Shown one piece after another: positions 32,297-46,508 of a DNA stretch of 64,000 bases. Source of the stretch: Fomitopsis serialis. Taxonomy: Eukaryota; Basidiomycota; Agaricomycetes; Polyporales; Fomitopsidaceae. The DNA is taken from contig NW_025954963.1 of assembly GCF_022376445.1 (NCBI RefSeq), positions 1,240,001 through 1,304,000 on the forward strand, written 5' to 3'. The notes beneath the pieces are model-generated. The model did no database searches. It was given only the letters and a program-made list of their open reading frames with translations, and was not told where the DNA came from. The position numbers were made by a program, and so were the translations under genes. Position 1 is the stretch's first letter. Every line of letters begins with the position of its first letter.

Positions 32297-34193
32297 ATGT
32301 CGCCCTCGGTCGAGTACTACTGCCCATGTCTTGCTGCCTCCCCTCATCCACCCCCACCACACCTCTCCTCATCCTCCTACAGCTTCCACCCGCTACACAA
32401 CCTCTTCTTCTGCGAGGAGTGCGACGCCGTGCGATGTAACCGCTGCGTCATGGTCGAAGTGAGCGGCTACTACTGCCCCAACTGTCTCTTCGAGGTGCCC
32501 AGCGCGAGTGTGCGCGCGGAGAAGAACAGGTGAGGCTCGCTCGCCATTGTTCTGGTTGGGAGGAACTTGACGGAGAAATACAGATGTGCACGGAATTGCT
32601 TCTTGTGTCCGAATTGCCGGAATACGCTGACGGTGGTGCCATCGGACCCGCCGAATGACGGGCACGATAGGATGTCGCCCATAGTGTCGACATCCCTCGG
32701 CGAACCGCCTTTCTTTCTCTACTGCAACCATTGTAGATGGGACTCCGCAGAAGTCGGAATTACTTTCGAGAAGCCCACAGGTCTCGCAGGTGCGTAGCAT
32801 CCCCAGTTGTGTACGCTCCAAGGTTGACTAATCGCCTTTGCAGCCCAGCTACAGAAGTTCGAAGACTCGGCTCCAGAAGCCCTGGAGTTTGACCGGCTGA
32901 AAGAGCATTTCGAACCCTTCCTACGTGCATCCTCCTCCTCTTCCGCCGTCACACCCTCGTCCTCACACCACCACTCGAACCCCATCACAGCCGCAGCGTC
33001 GTCCGCGCTCGCGCGGGACATTCCCGGCGTCAGCAAGTACAATCCGCTCTCGCGCAGCCGCTCAGGGCGGGACAAGGGCGCGCACAAGGCGGACATCCCC
33101 GACTACAGGGCGCGCGTGGAGGTCGGCTCCGCCGCGGGCCTCGGCGCGGGGGGCGGGGAGGCGGACATGGAGTACATGAGGCATCTGGAGACGGTCGCGG
33201 AGGTGGCGACGGTCGAGCAGCGATGGGTGAATAGCTGGGTGTCGTCGCTGCATACGGAGTGCGTGGTTCGCTTTATCTCTGCGTCTGTGCATCATGAGAG
33301 TGTATATTCCTCAGTGACCTCAAGCCACTGCGCATACCGTTGCAGTCCAAGAAGTCCAAGCGATGTCCGAGCTGTAGGCACATCCTGATCAAGCCGGAAC
33401 AGAAAGCGCAGTCTGTGCGGTACAAGATCAAACTCGTCGCCGCGAACTACTTGCCCGCCATCTCCGTCTCGCTACCACATGCACGGGCGGCCCTCGAGAT
33501 GTTGAAGCGCTCCTCCGCTATGAACCGGTCGACTGCACCATCGGACGACCAGACTCCGGCAGCAGCGCTGCTCGCGGGCAAGACATATTCCTTTCACCTG
33601 TCTTTTACGAACCCTCTCTACGACCCAATACAGGTGCGGCTGAAGAAAGCACAGGCGGTACCCACGTCCGGCAGCGAAGCCGGGGGAGAGAAAGCAAGGA
33701 GACCGCCATTCCAGGTGAACCTTCCCAGCGCAGCGTTTCCCATAGCCGCGTTCGCAGAGGCATGGGAGTACGAGGACGATGAGGACATGTTTGGCTTGGA
33801 CGACGACGATGATCTTGACGGCCTCGGGCGACTCCAGAAGGACTCGAGGGGGAAGACGCGGACCGTAGGCGTCGTGGAGAAGCGGGCGAATGTGACCGTC
33901 GTGGCGGGGGAGGTCATTTTGACAAAGGAGGCGAGAGGGAACGTCAAGGTGCGTTGAGATGCCTCCGTTGCTCGCTCGATGCCGCTCATGATTGTTGGTG
34001 GCAGTTCAATATGTTGGTGTCGTACACGTACAGGTCGGATGACCCGGATCCAGCGGAGGAGAACGCGACGGGGACGCCTTCGCGCCATGCGTCGAGTAAG
34101 CAGCCAGAGATGAAGAACTTCTCGTTCTATACCATTGTCGACTTGGGACCTATAGTCTCGAGGGAAGAGACGAGACATGATGCAGATCTATGA
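32297..34193 (+). CDS. Dynactin subunit 4 (p62)
   Basis: Pointed-end subunit of dynactin, the complex that links dynein to cargo and microtubules. 558 aa, exons 32297-32529, 32584-32789, 32844-33258, 33315-33948, 34005-34193; phases agree. The N-terminus has the p62 cysteine pattern: YYCPC, LFFCEECDAVRCNRC, YYCPNCLFEVPS, CFLCPNC and LYCNHCRWDS. Later, LRIPLQSKKSKRCPSCRHIL and LVAANYLPAISVSLP match the conserved middle of p62. A run of Asp/Glu (about residue 430) is typical of a disordered loop. The C-terminus FNMLVSYTYRSDDPD belongs to the membrane-facing beta domain. Start: ATG 32297 leads straight into the first cysteine pair; an extra upstream exon cannot be excluded. Confidence 0.93.
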
Positions 34194-35096
34194 TGACCTC
34201 CCCTTCTCCTGGTGCTTCATGGAGACGAGGCTGAATGCAATGTGTGTAGCATAATGGATTATATCACGCATGCTTAATGTGCATGTTCTCCCCTGCATTC
34301 AAGGCCGGTGTTGATCGTAACTGTTACAGTATCTTCACTCTGGCTCCATGTATTCACAAAGACCCCCCCCCCCCCGGCGATCGACTTCGACACGCGTAAG
34401 CCTACTTGCGTGTCTCGACTTGGTCTCGGCTTGATTAAGCATGTCGCTGTCACGCCACTTGACCCCGCGCAGTGTGGGATAAGTATGCGAGTCGCCAGAG
34501 ATCGTGTTGCCTCTCTCTCTTAGTTCGAACCTCCATCCAAGTGCACTTGGACAGACCTGGACATGTCTCTCGGAAGACTTGGATGACCTCACAGCTGGAT
34601 TTGCGACATCTCTTCTAGTTCGTTGCCGGCTTTGAGGGTGCGAGTGAGTTGGCGCTCAGATTGTACTTGGTTTGTGGACAGACAATGTGCTTTCTTCAGG
34701 CAAGCGTGCAAGGCCTCTCAATTGTCATTGAAGCCAGACTGAAGACCATCAGCCAATCATGGCACTGGACTTAGACGGATGCGTCGGCAGTGAGTGCGCT
34801 AGAACCACGAGCCAATGAGAGAGCGGTACACTGGCCACCATCACGTGTGGCGCCGTAGCCATAGCGAATGGCGACGGGTGCCTGCGGATTTATGGAGACA
34901 GATGCAGTGCGGGGAGAAGCCTGCTTGAAGCCAGCCTTGAGCCAGCCTCAGACTGCTCGCAGAGTCTCTCTCTCCCTCCCGGGCTCCTCGCATGTCGCGC
35001 GGTCTGCTCTGCCAGGCGCATCCTTGATTCTCCCATTCCTTACATTCGCTTTCTACAGGCGTTCGCACCTAGCCTACGCTGGACGAGGCTAGAATT
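34194..35096. other. Intergenic region with a C13 run
   Basis: 903 bp. It contains an uninterrupted run of 13 cytosines at 34363-34375, likely length-variable. No gene seen. Confidence 0.5.
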
Positions 35097-36248
35097 ATGG
35101 CAACACCTGAGCACCCGGAATCACGACCACAGGCGGGCCCGCTTCCGGCTAAGAGGGGGGAGATTGGCTATGAAGATGGTGTGCATGGCCCCGCACAGCA
35201 GGAGCAAGCAGGCGAGGGTTCTGGTACGGCAGAGGTGTCCACTCCGTTGCCCGAGAGGCATCCGGCGGATACGCCCTTGCCTTCAGCCACACCACAACCA
35301 GACCCGTCTACGCCCACCGCCTCCACCCACAATGCCTCTTCTGCGGAAAGCCCATCCACCGCCAATCCACCAAATACATCTGCCCCTTTGAACCCGTCTG
35401 ATAGCACTGGCCGAAAGCTCACCTCATTCCTCAGCTGCAAGCGCATCCCTACCTTCCGGGGCATGCGCGCCACGACCCTGTCCCTCTTCGTCTTCCAACT
35501 TGGAGTCCTCAGCGGCACTATCGCAGGATGGATCGTCCTCGTCCAGCGCATGCAGGCCGCCCAGACCTCTGACCAGCGATCCGGCCAAGATTCGTCGGGC
35601 GGCATGTCGATGGGCTCCGCACTCATCTTCGTGTACGTCGCCTTTGCGATGCTTACGCTCCTACAGGTCGTCTTCCTCGAGCGATGTATCTTCCGACTGC
35701 GCGCCGAACGCTACGGCTCTATGCACCCCGGCGAGATCCTCCCTACCCATCGCAACCGCGGACAACCGCGGCATCCAGGCATCGCCTTCGCGCCATGGAA
35801 CCGCCCCCCACTCCCCACGTACGCGGCGACGCTCGCGCAGAGCGGCGTCGGCACGGGCGACGTCGAGGACAACATCATCGCGCAGGCGCCTCCGCCCGCG
35901 TACGGCGAACACCGCTCTAGCCAGCTACTCCTCCGCGGCGAGATCCCCGAGCAGCTCCGCGAAGAACGGCTCCCCGAGAGTGGGAGCGTACGCAGCTCGA
36001 TAATGTCGTGGCTGAACATCCGGCGCATCAGCGTGCGGAGCACTGGGAGCTCTGGCCCGCGCATCGAACCTGACCCGGGCGAGCGCGACCGGCCGAAGAG
36101 CTACATGAGCACGGACCCCGAGTGGGAGGAGGCGCTTGATGCGAACCGGGCGGCGACGCTGGAAGAGACGTTGTCGAAGCTGGAAGAGGGCGACGGTGCT
36201 GGTGACGGTGCGGAGTCGCGGACGACGGCGGGCGACGGAGCAGGGTAG
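35097..36248 (+). CDS. Two-pass membrane protein with a PPxY motif
   Basis: 383 aa in one exon. The first about 110 residues are disordered and rich in Pro, Ser and Thr. Two membrane helices follow: LSLFVFQLGVLSGTIAGWIV (residues 129-148) and ALIFVYVAFAMLTLLQVVFL (175-194). The cytoplasmic-looking tail carries RPPLPTYAAT and PPPAY (265-269), a PPxY match that WW domains of Rsp5-type ubiquitin ligases bind. It ends in a Glu-rich helix (AATLEETLSKLEEG). I do not recognise a named family. A role as a ubiquitin ligase adaptor or client is inference from the motif. Start: ATG 35097, shortly after a CT-rich leader. Confidence 0.8.
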   Translation: MATPEHPESRPQAGPLPAKRGEIGYEDGVHGPAQQEQAGEGSGTAEVSTPLPERHPADTPLPSATPQPDPSTPTASTHNASSAESPSTANPPNTSAPLNPSDSTGRKLTSFLSCKRIPTFRGMRATTLSLFVFQLGVLSGTIAGWIVLVQRMQAAQTSDQRSGQDSSGGMSMGSALIFVYVAFAMLTLLQVVFLERCIFRLRAERYGSMHPGEILPTHRNRGQPRHPGIAFAPWNRPPLPTYAATLAQSGVGTGDVEDNIIAQAPPPAYGEHRSSQLLLRGEIPEQLREERLPESGSVRSSIMSWLNIRRISVRSTGSSGPRIEPDPGERDRPKSYMSTDPEWEEALDANRAATLEETLSKLEEGDGAGDGAESRTTAGDGAG

Positions 36249-38136
36249 AGAATGAGGTGAGCCCTTTTGGTGGTCGATATACGGCACGCAAATTGACAAC
36301 CGCCAGTGTACGCATCCGTGCTTACTGAAGATCTGCGCCCCTCCTTCGACATTCTTTATTCCAGCGCCCCGGACTCTACTTGGATATAACGCGTTGTCTT
36401 TGCTTGTTTGTTGTAGGAATCAGTCATTGACAACCGGCATTCTGTATTTAGCTTTCGCAGTTGATGCTGTGAACCGTTTTCCCGTGTATCAACAAGTCGA
36501 ATCGGATCCGTACTGCATCGTGCTGGGCTACCCTGGGCGTGTGCCGCGGGCTTTTTGTTCAATACGGTCCAATGTTCGCGCCTTCAATGAAGTTGGTCAC
36601 GCGTGCGTCGTTCAAATGTGTCGTAACAGTCATTGGCCTTTCTCCGTATAATACCGTACTTATCATCTTCGCCTGTCGGTTCGAGCGCATTCAGCGTTGC
36701 GGTCCTGTCCGATATCAGGCAAGTGTGAGGTTCAGACTTGGTTCGGACCGTGATTAGTTGCTCAGCGGTTCGAACCAACTCTAGGGTATCCTCGGCATTC
36801 AAACCTCTGTGCAGCCCCTCTGAGGTGCGTAGACGAACTGCAAAAGAGAGCACTAGTCTCACTACGGAATTCTCTGCTGATAAATTCTCATAGATGCAGA
36901 ATCAAGACTGCATGAGCGACGTACGCAGCCATCTGCGGGCACAATGGGACAACGCCTGACTGGCCGGGCGAAAAGGCAGGCGGACGACTCGTCAAATGTT
37001 CCGCACAGTTGGTGCCCTCGAAATATACATCGGAAGGGATGTAGGCCGTTCATGTTCTCCTGGAAGGGTTGACCGAGAGCAGTAGCTGATCATTGTGCCT
37101 CCATCTCATCTCTTAGCGGCGGTGGCAGGATCATTGCGCAGTATCGTCCCGCACTTTTGTCCCCTCCGTTTCTGAAACTTGTACTCTGGCCAAAGGTGCA
37201 CTGACCAGTATCTACAGCTCTCGAATATCCTTCAACCGGGCGGCGATGTCAATCGGACAGTGTCACTCCACCGAGTTTACGTCGCGCACTCCAATTGGGA
37301 TCTGCGGATGCGTCGTCGGCGACCTTGAGTGTTCGAACACTCAGCTTGGTCGGAACCGATCTGCTATGTATGTGGTGCAATCAGAGATCTGTGAGTAATA
37401 TTAAGCCCTGGAGGTGGAGGCCGTTGATGTTGCCTGCGAAATAAGATGTCAATGCCGATGTGCATGCCGCAGACGGGGCGACTGCCCGCCTGGAACCACC
37501 AGTGCTAGTGACCCAGTAGTGACCACTCGCGCTCGGCCAGGACGAAGAGCCTGACGCTGCTGCCTGAGCTCGCCCCGACTGTCGCTTCAAGAGGAAATGA
37601 ATGAGTCGTTAAGTCGAAACGTCAGGCTACTATGTATTGCTTCAGTTGTAGAAGTTGCCCCTGGATACATATCTACTAGTTCATTCCTGTGCGATTCATA
37701 TGTTTTGCACCGTATGACGGTGATGTTTACTGTGGGCGTCGGATTAGAGAACTGTATTACTATCTGGATGGCAGCAGTCGCCGGGCGTCTATCTGAACAT
37801 ACCAACTGACAACCGTACGTTGCGGCAACGATCTGGCTACTTAGTACTTAATGTTGTCAAGCATACTCTCTTACCTGCTGGTCACTGCCCTCAGAGTCAC
37901 CGCAAACGCCCCTGCTCCTCGGTCTCAGCAGCCGGCGGGAGTCCAGCCTGGGAGCGATCATCAAGCCTTTCTCCAGGCAGATGCCCCTCACCGGCCTCAC
38001 CGCGCATCCCACGACGCCCATGTGGGCTTCCATGACCCATGCATCCCATTGTCAGCTGCTTCTCGGCCATATGTCTCGTCGAGTATAAATACGGCTACGG
38101 TACGTTGCTCGCCTCAACACCGGCACCTCCAGCAAA
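36249..38136. other. Intergenic region upstream of glucoamylase
   Basis: 1.9 kb. The distal part should be 3' UTR of the membrane protein gene and the proximal part the glucoamylase promoter with a TATA box at 38084. No gene was recognised. I saw no clear CreA site cluster within 300 bp of the start. Confidence 0.45.
38084..38091 (+). promoter_or_regulatory. TATA box of the glucoamylase gene
   Basis: TATAAATA stands 53 bp before the glucoamylase ATG, the right distance for a strongly expressed fungal gene with a short leader. Confidence 0.7.
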
Positions 38137-40249
<2,113 letters not shown>

Positions 40250-40984
40250 ACGGACCATGGCTCGTGTACGATGGTGTTGCAAGATTGTCGGCGAGCTGTA
40301 GCCGATTGGGACTCTCCTTTACCCTGCCTATCGCTTATTGCATTGTTGTGTCACTAGTCACTGATACATTCGTTCACCAATAATGTCCTCAGAACTCTGC
40401 GAAATCTGAGATTCTTGATCATGCTGTCGACACCTATTGTGCTTTCGTGTAAAATGTTGCGTTACGTCCCTTTAGTACTTAGGCTTACTACTCCATTGCA
40501 AGAGGCCCGATACTATGGTTCTGGTACGTAGCTACCCTGGCCCTGGCCTGCGAATGTTGACACTTACCTGGAAGATGATTGGTGTGAGTGTTGAATGAAC
40601 GTTTGAACAGAGGACAATCTGTGAGTTGGCTCGCACAGTGGTTGAGGACGTGGCAGCCAATAAGCAGCCGCGGATCTCTCAAGCCACTGGCACACACGGC
40701 GTGCCAGTCGATTATTCAACGCTCAATTCACACGTTCACACTCACACTCAGCGGCGACTCTTCCGTCGACGCATCCAGCTGCACTCTTCCCTATAGAGGT
40801 CGTGCTTGGCACAATAGTGATCACTCGAGTCTCTTCTCAGCGGCTTGCAGCAGGGTGCCTCAGTCAAGTTGTTACATAACTTGCCACAGCCCTTAGAAGG
40901 ATCAGTGCGTTCTGCGTGTCTCCTCAGTCATGGTATCGAATCTGATTTGCGTATCGCATACCGAACCGTTGTAAGACTGAAACA
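40250..40984. other. Intergenic region
   Basis: 735 bp between glucoamylase and F-box gene 1. No gene seen. Confidence 0.45.
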
Positions 40985-42244
40985 ATGTCTCATGCATCCG
41001 CGTCGAGTGCTGTGTCATGGACGGATCTCCAGAACCGTGCGTACCTCCGAGACCGTTGATCTCCCCCCATACTTACCCCATATCTACCGTACTCAGATTG
41101 GAACGGGCTCTGGCGGCTCCCTCAAGAAATGTGGGACTGTGTCATGGAGCATCTGGATCACGACGTCGCCGCCTTGGAGGCTTGCTGCCTTACATGCAGG
41201 GCGTGGTGGCCGATTGCGCGCAAGCTACTATGGGCAGATCTGTCCTTGCTACCCTACCAAGCCCGCAGACAGCAGCCACAGCTCCCGCCGAGACTGAAGT
41301 CTCTTCTCGTTGAGCAGCCGGAAATCGCCAATCTAGTCCGCGCCCTGAGCGTCGCCCTGTGTATCAAAGAGCTCTCGTGGTTGACAGCCTTCCCCAACCT
41401 ACGGGACCTGCGGCTTCAACCGAGTTTCAGTGGCGAGAGACAACCTGCGGCTTCCCTTCTTGATGGATTGCGGTTTCCACGCATCATGGCTCTGAGCCTC
41501 ACGTGGAACTACTACCCGACTCTGGCGCTATTGGAGCAGCTGCTGGCTTGCTTTCCTCGCCTCACGAATCTGGACGTGAACGAACCGCAGGCATATAGCA
41601 GTGATGCAACGATTTTGCCACGGAAACCATCGCTCACACTGCCGCACCTGCGCAGGCTCTCGTTCGATTGCCATACTGTCATAAGGGCCGTTCCGACGCT
41701 TCTGCACACAGCAGGGACTTCCCTAGAGTCCGTCAAGATTGTCGCCTCTATGCATGACCCCCACGTGGTCTTGGACATCTCGAGGAACACACGGCTAGTG
41801 GAACTGGAGGTGGATGTAACATTCGTGCCCACCATGGATGAATGGGGCAACTGCTTGGTTGCCCCCCTTTCCCGAATCAGTGCCGCGCACACTTCCCTAA
41901 GGAGCATCGTCCTGTGCCTCCACCGCTTCTCCCAACCCGCAAATAGTCTGCGTGAGCCTGGGGAGAACCTCGGCCGCGAGCTCTCCCGCATCCTGGATGA
42001 GCTGCCCCATGTCACAGTCACGTTCGTACCGATGTGCGGTTCCGCGTACCTCTCTGACGCGGAGAAAATGCGAAGTCTTCTCGTGCATCACCTTCGGAGG
42101 CAGATCCCTGACTTCACCGCGTACTCAACGCGTCTGCGCTTCGCATGGAGGCTCACTAGCAACGACCCACGCGCGGGGGAGGCTCTCCTGCGGGCGCACC
42201 TTTGCTCGAAGTGCAACGTATCGGATGGCCTGCCAGTAGGCTGA
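40985..42244 (+). CDS. F-box protein with leucine-rich region, copy 1
   Basis: Probable substrate receptor of an SCF ubiquitin ligase. 399 aa, exons 40985-41036 and 41097-42244. The short first exon (MSHASASSAVSWTDLQN) joins at phase 1 to WNGLWRLPQEMWDCVMEHL, the start of the F-box (LPQEMW...ALEACCLTCRAWWPIARKLLW). A solenoid-like region follows: LSWLTAFPNLRDLRLQ, LLACFPRLTNLDV, LPHLRRLSFDC, GRELSRILDELPHVTVTF. The substrate is unknown. Intact, like copy 2; copies 3-5 (56-62 kb) are damaged. All share the small 5' exon and the order of conserved segments, so they form one locally duplicated family. Confidence 0.85.
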
Positions 42245-42940
42245 AGAGGCTGACCCTCGCGCCAGCTACGAGCTCGGTAATCACTGCGTCTGATGTGTAC
42301 CGCACTATTCTGAGCAGGAAGACTCTTCCGAATGTTGTGCGTGCTCTGATTAACATGAGCAATCGTAAGTAGGTGTGTATTCCTGTGAAAATGTGGCATG
42401 TAGTATCATAGTCTATGACAGTAGCGAAGTCACCTATGTGTTTATACAGAAATCAATGACCCGGCGGCGGACCTGCCAGTGCTTCCAGAGTACTCAGGCT
42501 ATTGAAGACCAGCGAAGAGTGGCGTTCACTGTCAAAAAGCGCAGGATGATAACGATGCAGTTGAGCACTGAGAGGACGGTGCGTCTACAAAGACTCGCTG
42601 CTTACGAGTACTTGAGTACTAGAACGGTACTGTCTATTACTCCGCAACATACACTGGGTAGGAACTATGTGGTTACGTAAGCATGCCATGGGCGCCGTCG
42701 ATAGCCACACGGTGATGTTGAAATTGTGCCACCGTAGCCACCACTGGCCGCAGTGGCACACCGTGACTTGGTGAAGTTCGCCCCGACACTGCAAAAAGCC
42801 TATTGATTTCGAGGCGACAGTTTATGACGCACGCCGTATTGTCTTCAAGAACAATTGCACCTGGAGGTTGTTTCAGTGCGTGCGTTCCCAGTATTCCGAC
42901 TACGGCCCACTTCACTGAACTATGCATGTATAGATCCAAG
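42245..42940. other. Intergenic region
   Basis: 696 bp between F-box genes 1 and 2. No gene seen; antisense open frames overlapping the start of copy 2 are not supported. Confidence 0.45.
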
Positions 42941-44233
42941 ATGTGCTCGGGTTCAAATGCGAAGGTTGTCTCACCGAGAGACTCGTATGGTACGTGCCAC
43001 TGAACGTAACGGTCACGGTGGAGTCGACTTACGGGATTATCAGTGGGCTCCGCTCCAGTCCGAGCATACTTTTCAAATGGACTTTGGCGGCTGCCTCTCG
43101 AACTATGGTGTATCATCATTGAGCACCTGGAAGGATGCGACGAGGCTCTGAAGGCTTGCAGTTCGACGTGCGGTGCATGGCGGCGACCTGCGCGGCAGGT
43201 CTTCTTTCGCACTATGCATGTCCCTCAGTGGCCTCCAAAACGCCCTGCAGAGATCCCGCCGAGGCTAAGGACCCTGCTCGCCGAACAGCCGGAGATCGCT
43301 AAGCTAGTTCGGACGATGCGTGTCGATCTGGCGTTCCAGGAGTTACCCTGGTTGTCGGCCTTCACGAACCTGAGGTTCCTCGACTTGTATCTGGACGGAA
43401 TTCATGGACGAGTTCCCTCGGAATCCGCACTGGACGGCTTGCACCTACCGCATCTCACGACTCTCGCGGTGTTTTTGGATGTGTCTCCGTCGCTGTCATC
43501 GTGCGAACGGCTTATGGCTTGCTGTCCTCACCTCACAGACTTGATGATGCAGGGTGCACCCTACGGCCGGATAGAGGAGTTCGCACACATCCAGGTAGAG
43601 GAGCAGCCGATCGCGACGCCACTTTCGCTGCCACGTCTCCGAAAGGTCTCCTTCACTGCCCCAGGCTTCGAGCGAAGCTTCACGAAGATCTTGCGTCTAG
43701 CAGGCGACAGCCTGACATGCGCTCACCTGGCCACCCCCCTGACGCCGACACTTGACCTTCTCCGGGACATGCTGGACTTCTCGCACAATACGCACCTGGA
43801 GGATTTGGAGATCGAAATGGACGCTCCAATCCTTGAGGATGGATGGGGTGACTACCCGGCCGCACTGCTCTCACGCATCAACACGTCGCATTCTTCCCTG
43901 ACGCGTCTGTATCTTTCCATCCCCCGCTTCTGCTTAGGCTTAGTTTCATCGACTGGGCGCTGGGCCGAAGTAGGCCAGTGTCTCGGCCGAGAACTCTCTC
44001 GCGTCCTGGACAGCATGCCCCACGTCACCGTGGTGATTCTCTGGTTAAAATTCCCTATCTACGTGGGGCAAGAGCATTCGACAGTGGCGGATTGCCTTTT
44101 GCGCCAGTTCCCGGGCCTCAGTGCACATTCGGATCGTGTTTGTTTGCACGATCCGGTACACTCAGCTGCAGACGATCCGGATAACCACCCATTGGCTCAT
44201 AAGACAGGGCTCACGCACAACCATCCAGCGTGA
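42941..44233 (+). CDS. F-box protein with leucine-rich region, copy 2
   Basis: 412 aa, exons 42941-42989 and 43044-44233, phase 1 junction. Exon 1 (MCSGSNAKVVSPRDSY) has no similarity to that of copy 1. The F-box reads NGLWRLPLELWCIIIEHL then ALKACSSTCGAWRRPAR. The repeat region has ELPWLSAFTNLRFLDLY, LMACCPHLTDLMM, LSLPRLRKVSF, MLDFSHNTHLEDLEI and GRELSRVLDSMPHVTVVIL, in the same order as in the other copies. Probable SCF receptor, substrate unknown. The start is the first ATG of a frame that splices correctly; other first exons are possible. Confidence 0.82.
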
Positions 44234-44688
44234 CACCTGTGACCGGGCTTCGGAGTAGCCATACGAGGCAGGTATCGCACTCAAACAGGCAGCTGAGCGG
44301 CTATTGCTCTTACACTCGTAAACCTAAGTATAGGAAACTTCATGTTTACGATGGCTGCAAATCTGCTCGCACAGTTTTGTCCGCATTACAATTCTGCAGA
44401 TTACTATGCGAAAGAATATTTTTAAAACGACTGATTGAAGCCTCCATTAGCTTAGCGCGCTAATGTCACGCAAGCTGGATGGTTGTGCGTGAGCCCTGTC
44501 TTACTTGATGTGGAGAACATCCACCGTGTGTACTCTGGTCCGGTGTTACGTGCAGGACTCCTTACGAATAGTCACCGACACCACATACGACCTTCGTGAC
44601 TGATTCGTTATACAAAGCAATAAATTCATTTTGGCCCCATTAAGCAGACACTCTACAGAAGGCGTAACATGAACGTGATATGACGTCA
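44234..44688. other. Convergent intergenic region
   Basis: 455 bp between F-box gene 2 (+) and the porin gene (-); 3' UTRs only, as far as I can see. Confidence 0.45.
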
Positions 44689-45839
44689 TCAACCCTCGAA
44701 AGTGAAGCTGGCACCGAACTGGTAGCAGCGGAACACACGGACACGACCAAAAAAAATCAGCGATCAATGCACAACCCATATGCGAACGTAGGCATGTACC
44801 TTGTGCGCGGGACCAGCGGGCGAGATGTCGTTCAGTCTCTGCGTGTCGAGCGCGAGGCCGAACGACGCCCTCACGCCGGGGCGGAGGGACTGGGTGTAGC
44901 CTATCGGGAGACAGCGCATCAGGCACGTTCGTCGGTCGCCCTCACACCACTAAGCGGAGCAGCACGTACCGAGAGCGAGGATGCCCGAGTTGTTGATCTT
45001 CGCCTTGACGAACGCGGCCGAGTCGAGGTACGCCTTCGCACCGACCTCGAGGTTCACGCCGGCGGTGGTCGCCTTGGTGTCGTACACGGCCTTGGCACCC
45101 GCCTCGACGTCGGGCGAGACGCGGTGGTAGTAGCTCGCGGCGAACGTGCTCAGGTTGCCGAGCCCGTGGAGGGTGACGGCGTACTCGGGCGCGGAGAAGC
45201 CGACCGCGGTGGCGTACTTGGTCACCTTGCCCTCTGTGACGTTGTACGACGCCTCGGCACCGAGCAGGAAGCCGTCGCGGCCGATAACGGTGTCCGCGGT
45301 CACGGTCGGGCCCTACGCGGGTCCGTGAGGGGGTAAAACGCGTGCGACGAGCGGGGACACGTACCTTGAAGAGGTCAAGGAAGGCGCGGGTGTGGAGCCC
45401 GGGCTGCTTGTAGGTGGACGTGAAGAGCGCGCTCTTCGAGCCCTTGTCGGGGGTGAGCGCGGTGCTGAGGTCGAGCTTGAGGCCCTTGGCGATCTGGTTC
45501 TCGAGCTCGATCTGGGTGCGGAGGGTGTTGGTGGTCGTCCACGCCTGCGTGAAGGTGAGGCCGTGCTTCTTGTCGGAGTACTTGCCCTCGAGGTCGCCGG
45601 CGATGAGCGATGTCTTGTGGTCCTGGTTGCCCGTCACGCGGAAGGCGACCTTGGAGGGCGTGGTCGTCTTGACCTCGAGCGCGACACCGTGGAACGGAAA
45701 GTCCTTGCCGAGGAGGTCATTGGAGGACTTGCCGAGGTCCTGGATGATGACGACGCGACGGTGAGCTGTGCGACGCGCGCGGGGTGCGCGACGGGGAACG
45801 TACCTTCCAGGATGGGGGGACGGGCTGGGGGAGCGACAT
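44689..45839 (-). CDS. por1: Mitochondrial porin (VDAC)
   Basis: Beta-barrel channel of the mitochondrial outer membrane for ATP, ADP and other metabolites. 294 aa, the usual length, exons 45839-45804, 45739-45365, 45312-44970, 44900-44800, 44718-44689; phases agree. The N-terminus MSLPQPVPPSWKDLGKSSND and LLGKDFPFHGVALEVKT match the VDAC N-terminal helix and first strand. ALTPDKGSKSALFTSTYKQP, RDGFLLGAEASYNV, GAKAVYDTKATTAGVNLEV and the end GASFTFEG are porin segments. The first exon is 36 bp and the last 30 bp. Divergent from the phosphatase gene. Confidence 0.96.
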
Positions 45840-46508
45840 TGTGTGCGGAGGTGGTGGATGGGGAGGATGGGGAGGGGGAGGGAGACGAGTGCTGGCAGTG
45901 GCACTGGCAACCGAATTTTGGTGGCACGTTATATGCTCCGGCTAGGCCCGAATACGTATGCGCGCGTTGGCAGCACGTTCGCTCGCCCCAGCCGGCCCAG
46001 CGCGTCCTCCCCCGCCAGTCGCCCGCATCGTCCCAATCGTCCGTGCTCGCGGCCCGCACGCCTGCTCGTGTCTTCCCTGGCCCGTGTGTGCGGAAATGCC
46101 TATCAATTTCGATGTCCCGGCGCGTGAGATACGCAGTGCAGAGACGCTCGATGACGCGCGCCTTCGGGCAGCAGCAGCCAGGCGGGGAGGCCGCACAGTC
46201 CAGGGCAATCACGGCCAGTCTGCTCTGTCCTTCCTTCCACGCTCACCATCCCAGCCAACGCCCGCCAGCTCACCGGGTCGCGCTCGTTCACAGCTCAGGA
46301 TGCCGGTACGCAGACCGCGCGGGCAGAGAGGCTTGGGCTGCGGCGGACTTCTCGCAGCTTCGCGCCCACTTCGCCCGGACCTCGCGACCAGATATCGATG
46401 ACATAAGCCCCTCATATGCTACCACTCTCTTCGCGCATCGCCCGGATCCCTGCCAGATCAAAAGCCCTCCCTCTGTCTGCCCCATCGCGCAGCCTAGCCA
46501 GGACGACC
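45840..46508. promoter_or_regulatory. Shared intergenic region, VDAC and phosphatase
   Basis: 669 bp between the divergent start codons of the porin (-) and the Cdc25/rhodanese gene (+). It must contain both promoters. Open frames crossing it on both strands are not supported. Confidence 0.5.

Noticed and set aside
34363..34375. C13 run as a functional element
   Set aside because: A homopolymer of this kind is best taken as a variable simple repeat; nothing around it suggests a role.
36760..36785. tRNA-like T-arm (GGTTCGAACC)
   Set aside because: No matching A box, anticodon arm or acceptor stem could be drawn upstream.
37820..38136. CreA binding sites in the glucoamylase promoter
   Set aside because: I looked for the SYGGRG consensus close to the start and found no convincing cluster.
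44680..45336. 218-codon plus-strand frame
   Set aside because: Antisense of the VDAC exons; no independent support.
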